The notes beneath the pieces are model-generated. The model saw nothing but the letters and a program-made list of their open reading frames with translations. It had not been told where the DNA came from and made no database searches. A stretch of 64,000 nucleotides of DNA from Tridacna crocea (lineage: Eukaryota > Mollusca > Bivalvia > Cardiida > Cardiidae): contig OX031061.1 of NCBI GenBank assembly GCA_943736015.1, positions 62,874,192 through 62,938,191 on the forward strand, read 5' to 3'. The position numbers were made by a program, and so were the translations under genes. This document shows positions 39,101 through 54,100 of this stretch, piece by piece; positions within the stretch are counted from its first letter, which is position 1; every line of letters begins with the position of its first letter.

Positions 39101-42100
39101 TAGTTTCAGAGAAGATGTTTGAAATAAAAGTTAACACACGTATGCATGCACGATGGACACCAAGCCATGACATAAGGTCGCTGGCCTTCGGCCTGTAGAG
39201 CTAAAAATTATCTGTCTTTGCAGTGGGAGAGAACATCCCAAGAAAGAGACCTTTGAAAATGTTGAGGGAGAAGGAAAGAATGCTAGTAATCAGCATTTTC
39301 TCCAATCTTTTCTACCCTATCAAAGACAGAAACCAGCATTAGAGCTCCATTTAATGTGTCGTTTGCTTATGCTTTCAGTTTAGTCAAGTCCAAAATTTTG
39401 TTGCTTGGTCAAGACTTAAAGGTGGGTATTAAGAATTTATACATCTCACCAAATTAAAAAATATCTATATCAATGAAATTCATATGAAAAAATATACAAA
39501 TCATCACTAAGATTTATATAATTACAAAAAAGAATATGTAGCCTCTTAAGGTATTTTTAGATTTTGCGCCAAAAATCAACAAAGCATTTTGGGAATGTCA
39601 AGTGACTGGCACCTGACTCATAATGCTTAAATTCCATTACACAACAAACGCGTACTAATTACTTTCCATAATGTCTTCTTTGTACGCTATGTTTGAAACT
39701 TTGTGTATTCCTGTATGTAAATGAGCGAACTGACAATCTAAAAATAGAATGTGACTCCCTTTGGTGTCAACCTGGGCCATAGTAAAGCTCTAATTTCTCG
39801 TATTGTTAGATGGTTTTTGACTACTGGGGTTTATGAATAAAAATTAAAAGGCTTTGTTGGTATAAGGATGATTTTTTTGCATTTTTGTAAAAATTTCGTC
39901 CCACAATCTGAAGGGCCACCTTTAACGAACAATGTCATGGGAGAACTAAATGCTAAGTTCTGTTAAAGTTACTTTTAGCATATTAGTTATTCATTTTTTC
40001 CAGAGATTAGTTTAAACAACAAGAGCACCAAGATTGCCCTGGATCACTGACCTTAATTTTTTAGAGGACTATAGCCAATAGTTGTTTGAGGTATAGAAAC
40101 TTTGGAAACAAAATCATTATTTTGCAAAGCAATTTTGATAAGGTCACATGTAAAAGTCATGTAGAGCCATGTTTCTCAATGGATCAAAATTTCGCTGATA
40201 ATTTTTTAAAACGGTCACACACGGAACATCTCTGTGAAATTATTTCAAAATCTGACCAGCAGTTTCAGAGGGGGAGATTTAAAAAAAAAAAATCTTAGAA
40301 AATTCCATTTGGTTGCCATGGCAACCAGGGTTTTTGATGGAATCAAATTTTGTGAACAATTCTTAGAGAGGACCTCCCAAGAAACATTTAAGCCAATTTT
40401 GGTCCAAATCAGCCCAGTAGTTTAGGAGGAGAAGATGTCTAAAGAAATTGTTGACAGACGACATATTACAGGCGATGGACACAGCGTGATCGTAATTGCT
40501 TCCCTTGAGCACATTATGCTCAGGTGAGCTAAAAAGAGTTCTACGAAAGATCAACACAATAATGGATTATATAGAGGATATTTGTTTTTTTTCGGTGAAA
40601 GATCGAAATTTATTTCATTGAGTGAACACCATCAGTAATATTTTCATGAGTGGTTGTGCCACTCGTGAAAATATTACTGATGGTGTTCACGAGATGAAAT
40701 AAATTTGATCTTTCACCGAAAAAAAACCCCCAAATATTCTATATATTTCATGCTTTTAACCCTTTCTGGGAGGAGCTTTATCAAAATCCAGTACAGTTCT
40801 TTTCTGTTATTCCCTGTGGCGTACCCCTCCTGCATAGCAATGCATTACAATATTACGTCAAGCACGAGAAATGTAAGGTATATGACGTCATATTTGCCAT
40901 CTGGTTGTAAGGCACGCGCAATTTACCTAGGCAAGAAGAACGTGAAAATTGGTATTTTCACTGGTTGTACCAGTGTAAGATCGAAAAATATTTTCACTGC
41001 TATTTCTCGATATCCTACCGGAAAGCATGAAATAAAGCATTACCTTCTATAGACCAACATAAGGAACAGTATGCCCAGTAAGACATAGCCAATGTTGCTG
41101 AATACATTGTTGAAGGCACTGACAGGACCAAGTCTGTGAGAACAGAGGGAGTTGTAATAACAAATGTCTTGATTTCCCGTAAAATTGAGGACCTGTAAAT
41201 ATATAAAAGTGATTTTGAGAACCTATTAATATAATCATAATTATTGTAACAGAGGACCATAAAATACCATGAAACTTACAAAGAAGTTATTATGTATTTA
41301 GCTTTAGGGACAATATGAACAACATGAAGTTTAGAACTTATGATCAATAAAGTGATTTCTGAGGACTCATGATTAATGTAAACAAGATAGCCCTGGATCG
41401 CTCACCTGAACTTTTGAGGGGACAATAGCCAATTTTTTGAGGTATTGAACTTCGGAAACAAAACCATTATTTTCTCAAGCAATTTTGAAAAGGTCAACTT
41501 TAAAAGTCATTTCAAAATCTGTCATCACCCTACAATCCATGCCACAGCAAAGATTTTGACGATTCAGAATTCCGCAAATAAATTTTGGGATAGGTCACAC
41601 ATGGGCAATTTCTTGAAGAGCACATGTTCCATTGTGACTAAAAACAAGTCAAACAAGAGCACCACATGCAGGTGCCAACAACTGGCCGTTGTTTTTCGAT
41701 GAATTAAAATTTTGATAACAATTTTTAAAAAGGGTCACCCTGGGTATATTTCTGTAAAATTATTTCAAAATCTGAACAGCCATTCCAGAGAAGAAGAATG
41801 AGAAATTCCTCTTCATGCCCCTGTAGTACAAAAAGTCCCGACCACCAGGGCCATGTTTCTTGACAGATCACAGTTTATTTTAGCAATGTTTGAAAAGAGT
41901 CACTCACAGAACATTTCTAATTATTTCAAAATCTGACCAGCAGTTTCAGAGAACAAAATTTTTTCAGAATTTCTTCATGTCCATACATGTATATTGTAAA
42001 TAGCTCACAGCAATCAGAGCCATGTTTCTTGACAGATCAAAATTTCTCAAACACCCTTTGAAAAGGGTCACCAAAGGAACATCTCTGTAAAATTATTTTG

Positions 42101-45100
42101 AAATCTAACGAGCAGTTTCAGAGAAGACGAATTTTCAAGATTGTCTTCATTTCCAAATAGTGCAAATAGCCCCCATTCACCAGAGCCATGTTTCTTGAGG
42201 GATCAAAATTTTGCAAACAAGTTTTGAAAAGAGTCACCCATGGAACATCTCTGTCTAATTATTTTCAAAATCTCACTGACAGTTCCAGAGAAGAAGAATT
42301 TTTGAGAATTTCTTTACGGTGGTATAGTGCAAGTAGCCCCCAGTGACCATTGCCATCTTTCTTGATGGATCAATATTTCGGGAACAAACTTTGAAAAAAG
42401 TCACCCAAAGAATATCTCTGTGAAATTATTTCTAAATCTGACCAGCAGTTTCAGAGAAGATGAATTCTTTAGAATTGCTTCATCTCTGTAAGTGCAAGTA
42501 GCTCCCATTCACCAAAGCCATGTTTCTTGGCAGATCAAAATTTCGCAGACAACTTTTAAGAGGGTCATCCAAGGAACATGTCTGTGAAATTATTTCAAAA
42601 TCTGACCAGCTGCTTCAGAGAAAAGGAAATTTTAAGAATATCTTCATACCCCTATAGTGCAAGTAGCCCCCATTCGCCAGACCCATGTTTCTTGACAGAT
42701 CAAAATTTCGCAAACAGTTTTGAAAAGGGTGAGGATAGGAACATCTCTGTGAAATTATTTCAAAGTCTGACCACAAGATTAGAAAATTCCAATTGGTTGC
42801 CATGGCAACCAGAGTTTTTGATGGAATCAAATTCTGTGAATAAGTTTTAAAGAGGACCACCCAAGGAACATTCCAGCCAAGTTTAGTCTAAATCGGCCAA
42901 GCGGTTTAGCAGAAGATGATGTTTAAATAAATTGTAGAGGACGGATGATGAATGACGGATAACACACAACCTTGTGCTCAGGTGAGCTAAAAAGGATATT
43001 GAGGACCTTAATTACTATAAAAATAATGATTCGTCAGTACTTAAGTGACAATGAAAACTGTTTTGACATGAATAAATTTGGATAAAGAACCATAGAAATG
43101 CATGACAATGACGGCCTAAAACTATAAAAGAGGCTCTGAGGACCTGTTGATATAAATGCATGACAATTAAGGACTTTAAAATAATGTGAAATAAGATACA
43201 TGTAGATATGCAAGTGAATTTGAGAGGCAGTCGACATAAATATATTGAAAAATAGAGCCTCAAAATACCACATGATGATGAGGATCTCTATGTATTTATA
43301 TAGATGGCTTTGATGACATTCTGATATAATCACATCAAAACTGAGAACCCTAAAATACCACGGTATTGAAGACTTTAAAAAATTATGAATCGGGTACCAC
43401 ATAAGGAAACTGGGGACCTCTAACTATAGAAGTACTAATATAAATGCAACACTTATCACAAAAGTGTGTAGATTTCTCCCATACCTCAACTTTTCAAAAA
43501 TAGTATTAAAAAGAAAAATGGAAAATGTTATTGGATTTATCACTGAAACATGCCAGAAATTTCATTAAAAAAAACTAAACAAATTAAATTAATTTTACGT
43601 TTAGCTAGTTAGAATATTTGCCACTTTCAAATCTCAAAAAATCTTTGAGAATAAGATTAAGAATGGTTGGATCCAGGTCTTCAGAGTCACTGCTATATTT
43701 ACAGGTCACCAATTTGTATGGTATTTCAAGGTCCAAATTCTCAATCTACATGTATGTATATCAAAAGGTTTTCAGAGAACTTTTTATTTCCAGGTCCTCA
43801 ATTTCATGGTATTTCTATGCCTCTAGTTTTAGTGTATTTACATCATATTGCATTTATATCAATTGCCTGTCTAAGTCACTATACATTCACTAGTCCCATA
43901 TTTCACTGTATATGAAAGTCCTCAATCTCAAGTTATATTTTCAACAGGTTATTAAATTCGTTTTCATATTTACAGATCCTTAATATTTTGGTACATTGTA
44001 TTTTATTACAGTATTACTTATTTACTGGTGCCATATTTCATAGTATATAAAGGTCCTCTATCTCAATTTGACATATCAACAGATTATCTGAGTCACTGTC
44101 CTATTTACAGGTCCTTAACTTTACGTGTTTTGAATTTTAAAAACACTGTCATACAAGAGGGCCAAGATGGCCCTGGATCGTTCACCTGAATTTTTGAGAG
44201 GACCATATCCATTTTTTTTTCTTGAGGTATTGAAACTTTGGAGACAAAAACATTATATTGCCAAGCAATTTTAAAAAAATCTTCTGTAAAAGTCATTTCA
44301 AATCATCACCAGAGCAATGATTTTGATGAATCAGAGTTCTCCAAATAAAGTTTTGGATAGATCACCCACGGATAGTTTCTTGAAGAAGAACACATGCTCG
44401 ATAGAAACTGAAAATATGAACAAGAGCACCACTTACAAGTGCCAACAATTGGCTGTTGTTCTTTGAGGGATGACAATTTCCTAACAACTTTTGAAAAGGG
44501 TCACCCTAGGAACATTTCTGTGAAATTATTTCAAAATCTGAACATCCATTCCTGAGAAGAAGAATTAAGAAATTCCTCCCCATGTCCCTGTAGTGCAAAT
44601 AGCCCCAATCATCAGAGTCATGTTTCTTGACAGATCACAATTTTGTGAACAGTTTTTGAAAAGAGTCACCCAAGGAATATCTCTGAAATTATTTCAAAAT
44701 CTGACCAGCGGTTTCAGAGATGAAGAATTTTTCAACATTTCTTCATGTCTGTATGGTGTAAATAACCCACAGCCATCAGAGCAATGTTTCTTAATGGATC
44801 AAAAATTTCTCCAACAGCTTGTTAAAAGGGTCACCCAAGAAACATTTCTGTGAAATTATTTCGAAATCTGACCTGCCGTTTCAGACAAGAAGAATTTTTA
44901 AGAATTTCTTTATGTCCATATAGTGCAAGTGGCCCCCCCCCCTCCATCAGAGCCATGTCTCTTAATGAATCAGCATTTTGCGAACAACTTTTGAAAAGGG
45001 TCACCACAGGAACATCTCATGAAAAGAACATCTATGTGAAATTATTTCAAAATCTGACCAGCAGTTTCCAAAGAAAAATCTTTAAGAATTTCTTCATTTC

Positions 45101-48100
45101 TAAATAGTGCAAGTAGCCCTCATGCCCCAGAGCCATGTTTCTTGGCAAATCATAACTTCGCAAAGAAGTTTTGAAAAGGGACACCTAAGGAACATCTTTG
45201 TTAAATTATTTCAATATCTGACGAGTGGTTTCAAAGGAGAAGAATTTTTTAGAATTTCTTTATTTCTGTATAGTGCAAGTAGCCCCTATTCAGCAGAGCC
45301 ATTTTTCTTGATGGATCAAAATTTCACAAATAATTTTTGAAAAAGATCACTCAAGGAACATCTCTGTGAAATTATTTCAAAATCTGAACAGTGAAAAAGT
45401 TTTCAGAATTTCTTCATGCCCATATAGTACAAGAAGCCCCAGTCACCAGAGCCATGTTTCTTGATGGATCACAATTTAGCGAACAGTTTTTCAAAAAAGG
45501 TCACTAATGGTACATCTCTGTGAAATTATTTTAAAATCTGACCGGTTTCAGAGAAGAAGAATTTTTAAGAATTTCTTCATTTCTGTATAGTGCAAGTAGC
45601 CCCCATTCACCAGTCATGTTTCTTGACAGATCAAAATTTTGAAAAGGGTCACCTATGGAACATCTCTGTGAAATAATTTTAAAATCTGACCAGAAGTTTC
45701 AGAAAAGAAAAGTTTTTAAGTATTTCTTAGAAAAATCCATTTGGTTGACATGACAACCAGAGTTTTTGATGGAATCAAATTCTGTGACAAATTTCTAAGG
45801 AACACCTCCCAAGGAACATTCCAGCCAAGTTTGGTCAAAATTGGCATGGTGGTTTAGGAGGAAGTGATGTTTAAAGAATTGTTGACGAAACATGACAGAC
45901 GACACACGACGGACAAGGGGTTATCCAAAAAGCTCCCCTTGAGCATGTTGTGCTCAGGTGAGCTAAAAAGGGGGATATGCTGTTTACAAGCATTTTTCTC
46001 CTCTTCTTGTAACAATTTTTTTTTTACCTTTCAGAGTAAAATCATGCAATTTCAGCTGCTTTTAATTTATTGCCTACTTATGTTTAATTTACTAATTTTC
46101 AAAACTTTGCTCTTTGTCAAACAGTTGCAATTTATTATACCACACAGAAAAGTCAAAAGAACAGATAGTTTTATATAACAATTAAAATTGCACTATACCT
46201 TCTGGTAAGTCAATACAAGCTGTATTACCGGAAGCCCATAAAAGATAGAAACTGTAACAAGGTTTCTGAAAAGAGAATAAAATATAGTAAATGTTTCAAA
46301 ATAATTGAAATAAGAAAATAAAATATGGACACTGTCACAAGATTTCTTGGTATGAAAACTGTTGAAAAAAGAATTCTAAACATGGAAACAAAGTACACAA
46401 AATCCCTGAAAGGGAGAGTAAAAAGGGACCTTTAAAAAGATGTCTGAAAAGAGTGTATTTTCACATTAACATCATATTTTCTGCAAACAGCATTTCTGTG
46501 TCTACTGAAAGACCACCTAAATAAATCCTGGAATAGCAAAGTTCCTCGTTATCAGTGATTTCGCCTTTAGCCACAATGTTTTTTCATAATTTGGTTACAA
46601 GTAGTTTCCTCCTTTCCCTATAAGGTTTCTAAAAGCCTTGTTCTCAGGATCCTTAACCCTTTACCACATGACAAAATTTTGAACAGGTCCAAATTCAAAG
46701 CATTTGCAGGTGACAAATCAAATGTGGTTAGAACAACAAAAGGTGTCTCTAGTGGGATTCAAGACATTGTGGGAAAAGGAGAAAAAGTTGGTTATCAGCA
46801 TTTTTTTCTTTTTCCAACAGTGTTTATAAAAAATTCTTCTTTCTAAAGATCGGTAAGTCAGGTTTGTGAGGCAAAAGGTTAATTTATATCCTAAAAGCAA
46901 GACTCATGCTAAAAATTTTTGTTTAACTTACTTGAAATACAACATGTATTTTTTCCTTGTCCTGTTTTCACTCTTTTTTGATAGATCACTTACAAATAGG
47001 GCTGTCTGAAAAACAAAGCAATAACAAAGAGTAATGAAGACATGGCTATGCTATATAGATAATCTATACATTTGTTTTTCACTAAAACCAGCAATAAACA
47101 TTCATGTTTTAACAGTTTTTTTCTTTCATCTGTGAAGCTGTCTATTTTGCTAAATAGCTTTCTATAGGTCAAGTGTTTTTTTCTTTTGTGTAAACTGCCA
47201 TTTTCAATTTTATTTTTAGTAATATCACTACTGTCAGTACACCTATCCATGTATTCTTAATTCTGTTCAGGGATGAGAAGGGATTAGAAGATATTGGCAC
47301 CAATTATAATGAACTTTATCAATCCTGAAAAAAAAAAATTTGCCAACCTAGGTATTCAAACAAAAAACTTCTTGTTTACTAGTCCTGCATGTTACCACTG
47401 AAGAACGGTGGTTTGGCAAAGTTTTCAGTTAGACAATTCTTGTGTGGTGCCCGTTATTATGAAGTAGAAAATTGGCCTTGCAACTTTAAAGTACAGCGTT
47501 CGATTGCTGGGTGTGGGTGTCAACTTTTGGACTTTTCAATGGCCCGGACATTTGGTGCAAGTACTGGTGTAGTCTCCAGGAGGCAAAATTCAAAGAGATT
47601 AGTACAAGTTGCAAGAACTTGCTTCTCAATCTATTTAAAGTTAAGTATGTTTAACCCTTTACCACACAATCCCGACTTTTAATAACCCTAAGACAGAAAG
47701 CTTTTGAAAACATTGTAGGAAAAGGAGAAAATGCTGGTAACCAATGTTTTCTACCCTTCCAAAATCAAATTTAAACTTTTGAGTCACATTTACTTTGTTG
47801 TCTGCAATTGCTTTGAATTTGGACAAGTTCAAAATTTTGTCGTTTGGTAAAGAGTTAAACTAACAATTTAACAATTTGTTAATTTAGACTACAATTCCTC
47901 ACTAGATGACAATATTCTTATCTTACATACATGTATATATATGTATTTAACTTTAAGATTTTTCCAATTTTAAAGTATTTACAGACAACAACCTGAATAC
48001 TTAGACTTGCATTTCAAGGGGGAATTTTTGTATCCACCAAGGCTTCAACAGCCCTTTCCACAAGGTTGCTAAGCCTGATCCTGCTGATTAGGATAAATAA

Positions 48101-51100
48101 TACCTTCAAGTCAATAATAAAAACACAAATTTTTTGGAGGATGGGGTGGGTAGGAAAAATGTCTCATTATCTGACAATGTGGATTTAAGATCAGACAGCA
48201 CATTTTGTACAGTCTGATCTTGATTTACACCGTTTGCAAAAGGTCTGTGGGTGGTGTTTAGTAGCCCAAAGGCTAAAACTGTGATCAAAACAAGGCAAGA
48301 AAATGGAATTATTAACATTTTCTCTTTTTGCATAGATTTTTTCAAAGGCTTCTTCCTCAGAGTCCTAAAAGGATTGTTTCGTGTAGGGTTACAAAACACT
48401 TACTTTAGTGCGGAAAATGTTTTTATCTTGGTCCACATCATTCAGTTTGTCATACTCATCTGAATTCAGGGAATCAACGGACTGTGTGTCTGTGTCTATG
48501 GTACCATTTGACACAGCTGTAGACCGACTTGGAACAATACTGACCTCATGATCTGGTTCATTTTCTCCTAAAATGACACAATTACATCATTTATTAGGCT
48601 ACAAGCAGATTTTTATATATATAGGTTATTAGTAGAATGAAAATAAGGACAATGTATGTGGGTTCTAACACTCTGGCAGTTGGTTTTACAAAGAAAATTC
48701 TCTATAAAAAAAAAATGGAGCACAACTTTTTCAAACATATTTTGACATCTACTTTTCCTTCCTTTATGGATTACAAAACATGGGCAATTTCTCCGAAAAA
48801 AAAAGAAAGGAAAAACAGCTAAACAGCAATGGTAAAATTTAAAGACATTCTTGCTTGAATCTGATAGAAACTGCTTTGGAGAAAGAAGTTATTGCAATTT
48901 GCCCTTATTCTGCTAAATAAATGACATAAAATTTTCATTCTGATTCATAAATATTGCCATGTCAAAGTTATCATTAGGGGAGTAGTATCTCCTTAGCGGA
49001 CAATGTAGATCAAAGATCAAATTCTGTGCAGTCTGATCTTGATCTACAGTGTCTACAAAAGGTCAGTGAGTCATGCTCAGCGGCCAAAACTATCTTTTCT
49101 TTCCCTAAACTGTTTTCAATAGCTGTATGTGAGTGCAGCAGTATAAAAGCCAGTATTTGTCCTGTAACAGATTACCCAATACCAGATTTTTCAGGTAGCG
49201 TTTATACTATATAATTACAAAACAATTATGGCTCACACAATGGGATTCACCCACCAAAGAACAGAAAAAAATAAGCAAAAGGAGAAAATCCTGATGACCA
49301 GCAATTTCTCTTTTATTTCCTCAGTATCTTCAATCATCTTCTCCTCGGAGTTATTAAACTAAACAGAAAAATCAAATAAAACAGGCTTGTATCAACTGAC
49401 CTTGGATGGTACCATACCCTGCTCTTGTTGGCTCCAACAAGGGTCTTTCTGAGTTACTTACACCAACCTCTGTAACAGAAATTACAGACCTTCTTAAACA
49501 GCAGCATGGTAAATGAAGGAAAGCTCATACGGTAAATCAAGTAAGCACATAGAATTACATGTAAACATGTTAAACTGAATGAAATAAGATATACAGTAAA
49601 ACTGATAAATACTGTAAGGTTAACATTTAAGTAGTAAATATAGTAAAATGAACACAGTGTAGCTGATATAATAAACATGGTTAAAGTAAAATAATAAATT
49701 TAACACTGCTAACAAAATAAATACAGCACATTTATGGAGGATATTTGTTTTTAATGGTAAAAAATCGATATTTATTTAATGGAGTGAACATCATATTTGT
49801 GAGAATAATCCTCTATGGGGGGGAGGGGAACTTAATCAAAATCCAGTTCAGTTCTTTTTGCTTATTCCCCGTGGCCTATCCCTTCCCCATAGGAACCCAT
49901 TACAATATTACATCAAGCGCAAGAAATGTAAGGTAAATTACAACATATTTCCATCTGGTTGTGAGGCATGCGCACTTCACCTAGGTAACTAGTGCACATG
50001 TCCAACTGTTTTCACCTTCAAGTAATAAATAAAAATCTGTTTTTCTACCAGTCATACACATGAAATATCGAAAAATATTTCATTATTATTTCTCGATAGC
50101 CTACTGGAAAGCAAGAACTTTTATATGCTAAATACAATGAAGTTGATAAATAAAGCAAAGATGAAAATGTAAATACAGTTCAGTCAATAAATAAAACAGT
50201 GTGCAGTGGAATCAAATGCAGTGAAGCTAATAATCAAAATATTACGAAGTGGAATCAGACAGAGTTTGGATGATAAAGTTAATACAGTAAAGATGATTTT
50301 TTTATATTCCTATCAGTGAATCATAGGAATTTCTCAGTTATTATTTTTTAATTTTTGACAGTGAATAACATCACTAGTGATGGTATGGAATTATCACTAG
50401 CGATGATATAGTTATATAGAGAATATTTGTATTTTTCGGTGAAAGATCGAAATTTATTTCATCGAGTGGACACCATCGGTAATATTTTCACGAGTGGCTG
50501 CACCACTCGTGAAAATATTACGGATGGTGTTCATGAGATGAAATAAATTTCGATCTTTCACAGAAAAATACAGATATTCTATTTATTTTATGCCTTTATC
50601 CCTTTCTGGGAGGAGCTTTGTCAAAATTTAGTACAGTTCTTTTCCTTTATTCCCCGTGGCGTACCCCTCCCACATAGCAACGTTACGTCAAGCGCGAGAA
50701 ATGTAAGGTATATGACTTCATATTTCCCATCTGGTTGTTAGGCACGCGCAATTTACCTAGAAAACAAGAACGTGAAAATCTGTATTTTCACTGGTGGTAC
50801 CAGTGTAAGATCGAAAAATATTTTCACTGCTATCTCTCGATATCCTACTGGAAGGCATGAAATAAATAATGTTTACTGTAACTATTTTTTTTCCTATATC
50901 ACTTACAGTTCAATGTTTCTGTCTCTGCTTCAAATATTTTTTAGTAAACAATAACACAGTGAAAAGATTTTTGGTACAGTCTTTTCAAACAATCCTGAGT
51001 TTACAATCGTGTCGGAAAAAAACGTTTGAAAGTATTTTCAGAAAAGAAGATAGCTGGGAAACAGCTCTTGGAAAGAATTTTGTCAAAACAATAAAATACT

Positions 51101-54100
51101 AGAGACCAGCATTTTCTCCTTTTTCCATAGTGTTTTCTATCCTATCAGAAGACATACTCAGTACCAAATTAGTATTTGTCATTTGGAGATGTTTTTAATT
51201 TGGTAGAATTTGAAATTTATCAGGTGGGAAAGTGTTATATCTTTCTTGTTCTTATTTCATATAGCTGCTCATAAATTGTAAATTGTAAAGGTGCAAAACA
51301 ATGCATGCCTTGAAATGGATAGATAGATGACGTAACATACCCTGTAGCATTATGTCAGCTGTTTCTGCCAAAAACGGATCATGTGTATGTCAAAAAGATT
51401 CATATACATGTACCACTATTGATAATTACAAGCAAATAAATGGAGAAATAGGAATAGAATAATCAACTGGTAGTGTGTGATATCAAAAATTTGTCTGAAG
51501 AATGGGGTTTGATACCATTAAAGTTAATCTGATATAGTAGATGGTGCAAAGCTGGAAGGTAAATACAGTAAATCTCACAATAAACATGTAAATAGAAAAA
51601 AATCTTTGACAGTATGTTTCACAAAGTAAATAGAAACAAGAGGGACAACATGGCCCTGGATCGCTCACCTGAATTTTTGAGATGACCATAGTCTATTTCT
51701 TTTTTTTTGAGGTATTAAAACATTGGAACCAAATCTTTAATTTTGCCAAGCAATTTTCAAAAAGTCACCTGTAAAAGTCATTTCGAAATCTGACCATCAG
51801 TTTCAAAAAGAAGAATTTTTAAGAATTCTTCATTTCTGTATTAGAGCAAGTAGCCCTCATCCACGACAGCCATGTTTCTTGATGGATCAAAATTTACGAA
51901 GAAGTTTTGAAAAGGGTCACCCAAGGAACATTTCGAAAAAGTTTTTTTAAAATCTGACCAGGGGTTTCAGAGAAAGAGAATTTTCAAGAATTTCATTATG
52001 TCCGTATGGTGCAAGTAGCCCCCATTCAGCAGAGCCATGTTTCTTGACCAATCAAAATTTCGCGAACAGTTTTTGAAAAGTGTCACCCAAGGAACATCTC
52101 TGTCAGATTTTTAAAAAAAAAAAAAAATTTAAAATCTGACCAGGGGTTTCAGAGGAGAAGAATTTTCAAGAATTCCTTCATTTCCATATAGTGCAAGTAG
52201 CCCCCATTCACCAGAGCCATGGTTCTTGACCGATCAAAAATTCGCAAACAAATTTTGGAAAGGATCACCCAAGGAACATATCTGTGAAATTATTTCAAAA
52301 TCTATCCAGCTGTTTCAGAGGAAAAGAATTTTCAAGAATTTCTTCATTTCTGTATAGTGCAAGTAGCCCCCATTCACCAGAGCCATTTTTCTGGACCAAT
52401 CAAAATTTCGCAAACACTTTTTGAAAAGGGTCACCCAAAGAACATCCCTGAGAACTTATTTCAAAATCTGACCAGCAGTTTCAGAGAAGAAGAATTTTTA
52501 ACAATTTCTTCATTTCTGTATAGTGCAAGTAGCCCCCATTCACCACAGCCATGTTTCTTGACCAATCAAATTTTCGCGAACAATTTTTGAAAAGGGTCAC
52601 CCAAAGAACAACTCTGTGAAATTATTTCAAAATCTAACCAGCCGTTTTAGAGTAGAAGAATTTTTAAGAATTTCTTCATTTCCCTATAATGCAAGTAGCC
52701 CCCATTCACCAAAGCCATGTTTCTTGACCAATTAAAATTTCGCGAACAATTTTTGAAAAGGATCACCTAAGGAGCAACTCTGTGAAATTATTTCAAAATT
52801 TGACCTGTGGTTTCAGAGAAGAAGATTTTTTAAGAATTCCTTCATTTCTGTATAGTGCAAGTAGCCCCCATTCACCAGAGCCACATTTTTTGAAGGATCA
52901 AAATTTCACGAACAACTTTTGAAAAAAGTTACCCAAGGAACATATCTGTGAAATTATTTCAAAATCCGGCCAGCGGTTTCAGAGAAGAAGATTTTTAAGA
53001 ATTTGTTAAAAAATTCCATTTGGTTGCCATGGCAACCAGAGTTTTTGACAGAATCAAATTCTGTGAATAATTTCAAAGAGGACCTCCCAAGGAACATTCC
53101 AGCCAAGTTTGGTCCAAATTGGCCCAGCAGTTTAGGAGGAGTTGATGTTTAAAGAATTGTTGATGACGCACGATGGACACCCCGTGATCCTAAAAGCTCC
53201 CCTTGAGCACGTTGTGCTCAGGTGAGCTAAAAATCTTTGACAGTATGTTCCATAAAGTAAATAGAAAAAATCTGATAAAGTAAATTTATACAGCAAAGAT
53301 AGTACATTTAAACATATTTAGCTATAGAGTATATACACTAAAGCTACCTTATTTTTTTTATTTTTCCCCAAAACACAGGTTATTGTCATGCTTAGAAAGA
53401 TAACTTTTGAAAACATCTTGAGAAAAGGATTAAAAAATAACAACCAGCATGTTTTCAACGCAATACTGTCTTCCCTTCAAAAGTTTTCATCAGGGTCAAA
53501 TTTCATTGGCATCTTAAAGTGCTTTAATCATAGATAATCTATAAATTAGAATTTAGTGAAGAGTAAATGTCATTTGTGTATCTTCATTTTCCCACAATGT
53601 TTTTGCAAGAGGCTTTATACATAAGCGTCCAAGATTTGTTTAATCAGACAAAACGGATTTAAGATCTGGGCCTGTATTCACCAACCATTCTTAAGAACAT
53701 TCTTTGTCTTGTCCTCCAGAATTTTGGGGAGTAAGACTAAGAACATTCTCAAGAATGGTTGGTGAATACACGCCCAGATCTACAAGACAGACTGTTGACA
53801 AAAGTGGTGCAATTAGAGATTAAACTAGCAATATTCTTTGGGTACTAATTTTCTTTTGATTTGTGGGTCCACAAATCTCACACCTTATCTCACAAAAACA
53901 CTTGTTATTTGTAATTGTTCACACAAAAAATGCACAGACTAAAACAATACTGCAGTGTACATTCAGACCCAGTGCATGACAGTCCAAAGTAAAAATTAGC
54001 ATTGACAAAAGTCTGAAAACAAATTAGTTTACCTTGCCTCGCAGATAATACTGCCGTTTCGAATACAACAACATCAAGCTGCTTTGCAAGATATTATGTC

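Noticed and set aside
40569-41036. Interpreting the ~450-bp fold-back family as a conserved enhancer of SIDT
   Set aside because: Multiple copies in both orientations with terminal repeats and partial deletions are better explained as mobile elements.
43034-43402. 122-codon minus-strand ORF
   Set aside because: Lies within the degenerate intron 9 minisatellite; repeated ISTCxxxHI-like peptides reflect the DNA repeat.
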